Source: Adiantum capillus-veneris
Lineage: Eukaryota; Streptophyta; Polypodiopsida; Polypodiales; Pteridaceae
Length of the DNA stretch: 64,000 nt
Assembly (NCBI GenBank): GCA_014529385.2
Contig: CM043944.1
Location: 81,772,384 to 81,836,383 of the forward strand
Direction of reading: 5' to 3'
Under the pieces are notes generated by a model. That model was not told the origin of the DNA. It saw only the letters and a program-made list of their open reading frames with translations, and ran no database searches. The position numbers were made by a program, and so were the translations under genes. Numbering within the stretch: position 1 is the first letter of the stretch; each line of letters opens with the position of its first letter. Positions 58,387-64,000 of the stretch are shown here, piece by piece.

Positions 58387-59814
58387 TTAATTTTTTCTTT
58401 CATTTCCTGATTTTTGAAATTTTACCCTCTTTTGTTTACCATAAACACAATCTTCACAGAACTCTAAGTCCACTTCTTTCAAACCTGGTAGAAGCTTCTT
58501 TGTTTGAAGGATTTGCATTCCTTTGGCACTCATATGCCCAAGTCGGTAGTGCCACACCGCACTGTCAACTTCTGTAGTTGTTGCACAAGCTGAAGGTTGC
58601 GTGCTAACAGTACACAAGTAAAGTGTACCGACTTTTTCACCCTTGGCAACCACCAAAGATCCCTTTGAGATCTTCCACCGTTTGTTTCCGAATGCAATGT
58701 TGTGACCTTCATCGTCCAATTGTCCTGTAGAGATCAATTTTTTGCGAAGAGAAGGAACATGCCTCACATCTTTAAGCTTCCATTCATTTCCGTTAGCAGT
58801 TTTGACAAAAACTGTACCTTTGCCGACAATCTCACAAGCTTCATCATCTCCCAAGTATACATACCCAAAATTACCTTTGGTGTAGTCTTGGAAATGTTGC
58901 TTGTGTGGTGTCACATGGAATGAAGCCCCGGAATCTACTATCCAGGAATTAGACACATTGTCTAATGAGAGAATAAGAGCATCTTGCTCTACTTTACCTG
59001 CCACATTGGCCTCCGATGTTGGCTTGTTGTCTTGAGACTCTGTCTCCTTCTTCTTCTTGGACCAGCAATCCTTCTTGACATGGCCCTTCTTGCCGCAGTT
59101 CCAACATTCAAAAACTGACTTTGTGTGTGACTTGCTCCGCCTTGAGCGATCACGACCCTTTTGGTTTTTGAACCTCTCCTTAAGCCTTCCTCTTGTTTCC
59201 ACTGATAGTGCAGCACTTGATGATTCTCCTGTGCTTCTCCTTCGCATTTCCTCGCTTAGGAGAACACCCACAACATCATCAAACTTAAGAGTATTTGTGC
59301 CAGAGATAGAATTACTTACAACCATCACAAGGCTGTCCCAACTAACCGGTAGAGATGATAGTATAAGAAGAGCTCGCACTTCGTCATCGAAATTGATTTT
59401 CACTGATCGAAGTTGACTTATGTTTGTGTTAAAGTCATTTAGGTGTTCTGCAACTGAACCATTCTCTGCCATCTTTAGATTGAACAAGCGCTTCATAAGA
59501 AATACCTTATTGGATGCCGATGGTTTCTCGTAGAAGTCGTCAAGTGACTTCATCAAGTCCTCCGTGGTCTTCATCTCCGAAACATTGAAGGCCACCGTTG
59601 ATGCCAAGCTTAACCGGATTGTTCCCAGTGCCTTTCCATCAAGGACAATCCATGCTTCATCTGCCATTGTTGCGGGCTTCTTCGTAAGACCGCCTAGTGG
59701 CAAATAGAGGTCCTTCTGGTAGAGATAGTCTTCAATCTGCATCTTCCAATGTTGGTAGTTTTTGCCGTTGAACTTCTCAATCTTGAGCTTCCCTTCCTCC
59801 GCCATAACTCCCAC
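58387..59814 (-). CDS. gag: Copia Gag-protease and pre-integrase part
   Basis: Starts at ATG 59814 (MGVMAEEGKLKIEKFNGKNY), 51 bp after the primer site. Gag: NGKNYQHWKMQIEDYLYQKD, LKMAENGSVAEHLNDFNTNI, VRALLILSSLPVSWDSLVMV. Zinc knuckle CWNCGKKGHVKKDCW; protease NSWIVDSGASFHVT (catalytic DSGA); GAG-pre-integrase VWHYRLGHMSAKGMQIL and CEDCVYGKQKRVKF. 475 codons are open before the first in-frame stop. Structure matches the TNT1/Hopscotch-like Copia polyprotein order. Confidence 0.95.
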   Translation of the reverse strand: MGVMAEEGKLKIEKFNGKNYQHWKMQIEDYLYQKDLYLPLGGLTKKPATMADEAWIVLDGKALGTIRLSLASTVAFNVSEMKTTEDLMKSLDDFYEKPSASNKVFLMKRLFNLKMAENGSVAEHLNDFNTNISQLRSVKINFDDEVRALLILSSLPVSWDSLVMVVSNSISGTNTLKFDDVVGVLLSEEMRRRSTGESSSAALSVETRGRLKERFKNQKGRDRSRRSKSHTKSVFECWNCGKKGHVKKDCWSKKKKETESQDNKPTSEANVAGKVEQDALILSLDNVSNSWIVDSGASFHVTPHKQHFQDYTKGNFGYVYLGDDEACEIVGKGTVFVKTANGNEWKLKDVRHVPSLRKKLISTGQLDDEGHNIAFGNKRWKISKGSLVVAKGEKVGTLYLCTVSTQPSACATTTEVDSAVWHYRLGHMSAKGMQILQTKKLLPGLKEVDLEFCEDCVYGKQKRVKFQKSGNERKN

Positions 59815-59864
59815 TCAATTCAAGGAATCCTTTCCTTGAGATAATTTAGCTACGAGCAAACCTT

Positions 59865-59876
59865 GCTCTGATACCA
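59865..59876 (-). other. Primer binding site, Copia element
   Basis: GCTCTGATACCA on the plus strand, perfect complement to TGGTATCAGAGC, two bases from the right LTR. Confidence 0.95.
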
Positions 59877-59878
59877 GT

Positions 59879-60686
59879 TGTTAGGAAATAAGACGTAGCT
59901 AAATAGATAATTGAGTAGATTACTTAATGGAGAGAGACAGATTTATATACACGAGATTATAGAGTAGAGAGAGAGAGAGAGAGTAGACACGATATACGTG
60001 GTTCACCCAATGTGGGCTACGTCCATGGGAAAGCAGCCACTCAATGGCTTTAGTACTTCAAAACAAGAAGTAGTTTACAAAGGGATTATACCCTTAATGG
60101 AGCTCCCACCTTGCTTCACTCTCACCACCTCACACTCACCTTGTTGCATCAACTTCACACTATGAAATGTGTGTAAAAATGGCCTCCTTTTATAGGCCAA
60201 AAGGGCTGCCCTCTCTTATGAGAGACAGCCATGTGTAGCCGCCCTTGTGCGAATAAGTCCAAATCGGACCCTCCAATCCGCCCATGTGTGGCCGCCCTTG
60301 AGAAGACAAGTCCGCTTTTGAATTCTGCCACCGGCCACCGGCCATTGACTTCCGACCACCGACCACCGGCCATTGACTTCCGACCACCGGCCATCGGCCA
60401 TTGACTACCGGCCACCGGCCAACCGACCGGTTGTTTTCCGACCACTTTCCGGCCGTCGGCCGGCCATAATATTCCGACGGAAAAGAATATTCCGACGGAA
60501 AAAAGTCTCGAGGGCCTCCGTCCCCGAGGCCTTTAAAGTTGCCCCTGATTCTTGTCCGTGAAAATTTTGGTTTCCGGTGAGTGATTTTCCTTCACGCACA
60601 ATGGCTTCTCCTCATAATGGGGGCCTTACAAATGTGCGCTTTTACCACAGAAAATTACAAGGGTAAATCAGGCTTCATACTTAACA
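59879..60686 (-). repeat. 5' LTR of the Copia element
   Basis: 808 bp, nearly identical to 55069-55867. On the minus strand this LTR would carry the promoter. Confidence 0.95.
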
Positions 60687-62431
60687 CCAGAGCCAAATAT
60701 TAACTCCGCAGATCCTGTAGTGACGCCAACTAACCTTGGAGAACAACCTGTGCAAGGAGAGGAAATTCCAAGCAGTATTCGTTTTAAACGTCACAATGAA
60801 GGTGGACTTTGTCAAATGCATCATAAATCATTACATCAAAGCTTTCGAGTGCAGTCTCTAGAAGAAGTACAAACAACACTCGCCAAAGCAATATTCTTTA
60901 CTGAAAGTGCTTTGGTCATGGTAGACAGCAATCATTGGAAGGCTGCTTGGAAGAAAATCGGTGAGTTTGGTCCAGGATTTTCAGCTCCTTCTTATCACAC
61001 GATAAGAAATGTTTTCTTGGACAAATGTTACATCGAAGTCAAAGAGCGTGTTGGCAAAATAATACTTGGGAATATTTTGCTTTCAGGATGTACGATTGTG
61101 AGTGATGGCTGGTCAAATGTTCAGAGAAGACCGTTGACCAATATAATGCTGGTTTGTCCAAGAGGAGAAACGTTTATAAAGGTGATCGATAGTTTTGGTG
61201 TAACTAAAAGTGGCAAATACATTTTTGAGGTCTTGATTAATGTAATTAAAGAAATTGGTGCTGAACATGTTGTTCAAGTAGTCATGGACAATGTAAAGAA
61301 TTGTAAAAATGCCAGTAAATTAATAAAGAAGTGCTTTCCACACATTTTTGCCAATGGTTGTAATACGCACAGCTTGAACTTGGTGCTGAAAGATTGGTAC
61401 ACTAGCGAAGAAACCCCATGGTTCGCCAAAATAATTAATACAGCACGTCGGGTTGTGAAATTTATCTTGAAACGACAAAGAGTGCTCGATTTGTATAGGA
61501 TGCGCATGTCAGTGATGCTAAAACTTCCTGCTGAAACTCGGTTCTGCACACACTTTTATACCTTGGAATCACTTCTCCGTAATAAATGTGTTCTGATTGA
61601 CACATTCAATTGCACGGCCTTTGATGAATGGCAGCTTGAGCGGAAAGAAAAAGTGAAATATAAAATTACATGTCTACGTGGCAATGTAAACAAAGTTGCT
61701 TGGTGGAGGAGTGTAATGGATCCATACCATGTAATGATGCCCGTTATGTTCGCGATCCGCAATCTTTATCAAAGGGCGCCAAACTTGGGCAAACTGTGGA
61801 TGACATCGTGGTCAGTCCAACAGAGTCTTGAAAATCCTGAAGAGCTGAAAGCGTCTGTAGTAGAGAAGGAGTGGCGATTACCATTCTTTGGCAAACAGCA
61901 AAAATATTGGCTAAGTATTTTCGTGCAAGGTGGAAGAGCGCTCATAGTCCACTCCATAGCGTGGCTTACATGCTCAATCCAGAGTATTGGCATTTAGATA
62001 TGATGTCCAATACAGAGGTGGTAGGTGATTTCTATCACATGGTCAACACGTTCTACTCCAATGTTCAGGACCAAATTAATTGCATCAAAGAAATGAGTGC
62101 ATTTAGATTAAAAGAAGGTACTTTTGTGAATGATTTTGTACAGGTTATGGCAAAAGAGCAACCTGTAAGGAAGTGGTGCATGATGAATGGTGGAGGGCAT
62201 TACTCTACCTTACGTCCCCTTGCAATGAAAGTACTCGCACAATGTGCAGCAAACTCAAGTTCAGAGAGAAACTGGAGTATGTACAAGTATGCTCACAGCA
62301 CTATTCGCAACAGACTATTAGCAGATAGAGCAAAAAATTAGTATATATGTACTGCAACGAAAAGATATTGAATCGCATCGAAAGTGCTGGCTACGAGGAT
62401 GTTACGAGACTGGGCACCCTCCTGTTGTAGT
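60687..62431 (+). pseudogene. hAT transposase, central and C-terminal part
   Basis: Resumes after the Copia insertion. The long frame to 61997 carries the DUF659-type catalytic region: GCTIVSDGWSNVQRRPLTNI (catalytic Asp), VMDNVKNCKNASKLI, FANGCNTHSLNLVLKDW, then RMSVMLKLPAETRFCTHFYT. After a frameshift near 61860, KILAKYFRARWKSAHSPLHS and YMLNPEYWH follow. The dimerisation region LRPLAMKVLAQCAANSSSER, NWSMYKYAHSTIRNRLL is the hAT C-terminal signature. A second 1-bp slip in the A-run at 62333 would otherwise extend to KLVYMYCNEKILNRIESAG and a stop near 62431. Confidence 0.9.
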
Positions 62432-62632
62432 GGTTAACTGCAATTGGGATAGCTGGGCGTAATGGTTAATTATGTGCTGTCTATTTATTTTACTAATTGA
62501 GTTGATGATCATTTTGTAGAGTGGAATGCGGGGAGTTGATGAAGAGGCGACAGCAATTATTCTCGGCCATTTTATAGTTGCACAGTATCTTAGAATCTCA
62601 TTTCAATAAGCCACTCTGGCTCTGTAAATATT
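62432..62632. other. Short spacer without recognisable feature
   Basis: Between the hAT transposase end and the next LTR. I did not see the hAT right terminus here. Confidence 0.4.
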
Positions 62633-62941
62633 TGTAGTGGGAACTCCCCTTATGGGTCATGCAAGAACTAATGAGCTTCACTCATTTACAAAAGTGAAGT
62701 GGTTGTAAAAGAGGGGCTCAATTTTTGGCACCTCAAACTCAAAAATAATATATTAAATACCAACTCCACAAGAGAGGTGCCGTGGAGTTTGGGGCTAGAT
62801 TTAGGCCTTTCTCTTGCAGATTTTCTTCTCTACTCTCTTAAGCTATGGTTATTTTGCTGTGTACTCTCTAATCTAGTCTCCATCTCTTACACATCTCTTA
62901 CACCTCCTTACAAGCATGTCTATGTCAATTCTATGTTTACT

Positions 62942-63026
<85 letters not shown>

Positions 63027-63146
63027 ATAGTCTAGGTGAGTGTGTGTGCTTGGAAATTGGAAGAAGAGGTGGACAGGTTGATGGTGATTGCTTGGAAGCT
63101 TGTGTTGAATAGTTTAAGCGGTCGATCTCCCCCTCTTCTCCCAACA
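62633..63146 (+). mobile_element. 5' LTR of a plus-strand Copia-type element (left end tentative)
   Basis: The LTR ends CTTCTCCCAACA at 63146, immediately before a primer site. A start at TGTAGTGGGAA (62633) is plausible but unproved. It contains an AT-rich TATA-like segment near 62748, and a (GT)n run of about 75 bp at 62949-63025. The element runs off the right edge. Confidence 0.6.
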
Positions 63147-63147
63147 G

Positions 63148-63159
63148 TGGTATCAGAGC
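63148..63159 (+). other. Primer binding site, initiator Met-tRNA
   Basis: TGGTATCAGAGC, one base after the LTR end CA. Perfect match. Confidence 0.9.
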
Positions 63160-64000
63160 ATCAAGGTTCGATTTAATCGGCATCAAATTTACCTTCAAGA
63201 AGGAATTCCTCGAATCGACAAACTCCAATTTGCAATTCATCGATTTGCAATTCAAAGATTCAAGAATTCGTGGCAATTCAAGAATTTAATCGGTCAAATT
63301 TGCAAAGAAAATTTTGCTTGGTCGTTAATCAACGGCGAATCGGCAACTAATCGGCAAGCGGCTTCCAGTTTCGGCTTCATGATGATCAAAATATGGTATG
63401 CCGAGTTTCAATCTCAAATTAATGCATAGAAATTGTGGAATTGTGAATACGACAGAGTAAGAGTCGAACGAGCAAGGAATTTTGAAGAGATTGAAGAAGC
63501 GGTGCTCAAGAACAAAATTAAAAGAACGAAAATGGTGATGGACGGCTTTGAAAAACCTTATGAGAATTTCAAGCATTAGGCGAGCACTTGAAGCCGATGC
63601 ATGAAGAAATTCCTATAACAAGAAAGAGTGTAGTGGAGGAGACGGGCATCGATTCCGTTAATTATCGCATGTGAAACAATTGATTTACCCTTTCAAGAGG
63701 AAATTCTGTGCGGGAACCATCCCTTGCAAGCAAGGAAGCGTCGCCATCGACCCTGCTCAAACCTCACAAGGGTGGTGACAATACAGGCGCCTAGGGAACT
63801 GCATGCTTTTTCTCTTCTTCCTCGGGGGCTGAAACGACTGTTTGCAGGTCACCATCACCCTCCCTTTCCCTGGCGTAACATTCCTCTGTCAGCTCGCTGC
63901 CATGCAATTCCTTTCATACTTTGGCTTACAAAAGTAAGGGCCTCAACTAAAAGGAGCCTTGTTCTTGCCCAATAACGCCGCCGCCTTTTGAAAGCTTAAC
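63160..64000 (+). other. Leader/gag region of the last LTR element, no clear ORF
   Basis: Where gag should begin, the plus strand has short frames only (for example EEIEEAVLKNKIKRTKMVMD near 63500) separated by stops. No zinc knuckle or protease motif appears before the window ends. Either a long leader or a decayed gag. Confidence 0.4.

Larger units (their letters stand above)
55069..60686 (-). mobile_element. Full-length Copia retrotransposon in the hAT gene
   Basis: LTRs at 55069-55867 (799 bp) and 59879-60686 (808 bp), both TGTTAGG...CTTAACA, with a perfect 5-bp duplication CCAGA (55064-55068, 60687-60691). Met-tRNA primer site complement at 59865-59876 beside the right LTR and a purine tract beside the left LTR (55868-55880) fix minus-strand orientation. 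The LTRs differ by only a few percent, mostly in an AG run, so it is the youngest datable insertion here together with the CACTA elements. The polyprotein nevertheless has stops and frameshifts. Confidence 0.97.

Overview
The window is repeat-dense nuclear DNA of a land plant. I infer this from CACTA transposons with TNP2- and En/Spm-type genes, Copia elements primed by initiator Met-tRNA, short GT-AG introns of about 76-106 bp, and interstitial CCCTAAA telomere-type runs. The EN-less Penelope-like element would suit a non-seed vascular plant such as a fern or lycophyte, but that is a guess. I see no clearly intact host gene and no CRISPR array, rRNA or functional tRNA. Almost every coding segment belongs to, or is broken by, a mobile element.

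Left part (1-8.8 kb): the 5' edge of a minus-strand Copia element; a decayed LINE reverse transcriptase split by a hAT-like element (1374-3582, 8-bp target duplication), which itself carries a small non-autonomous LTR element (1547-3531, 5-bp duplication); a second insertion in the same LINE (3863-4364); then SINE-like and unidentified DNA. CACTA element 1 (8790-14604) is an internally deleted relative of CACTA element 2 (20892-29041). Both have 3-bp target duplications and TNP2/TNPA genes on the minus strand, with different lesions in each copy.

Central part (15.8-49.5 kb): a diverged CACTA left half (TNP2 at 16.8-18.2 kb) and a diverged CACTA right half (46.5-49.5 kb) may be one element held apart by about 28 kb of foreign DNA. 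That insert carries unfamiliar multi-exon genes in two convergent pairs: A(+)/B(-) and C(+)/E(-). Gene C is the most remarkable: a histone H3-like fold, a heptad-repeat acidic linker, then a Ulp1/C48 protease with recognisable His, Asp and Cys motifs in phase-consistent exons. Its 5' half is present twice (32.8-35.5 and 41.1-43.4 kb). Between the copies lies a Penelope-like element with a hammerhead ribozyme motif. Several families of long hairpins sharing one core sequence lie between genes B and C and inside gene C. CACTA element 2 sits in an exon of gene A, whose frame resumes exactly across it.

Right part (49.5-64 kb): Ty3 integrase debris, AT-rich DNA with direct and inverted repeats, a hAT transposase gene interrupted by a full Copia element (55069-60686, perfect 5-bp target duplication), and the 5' LTR and leader of a further plus-strand Copia element running off the window end.
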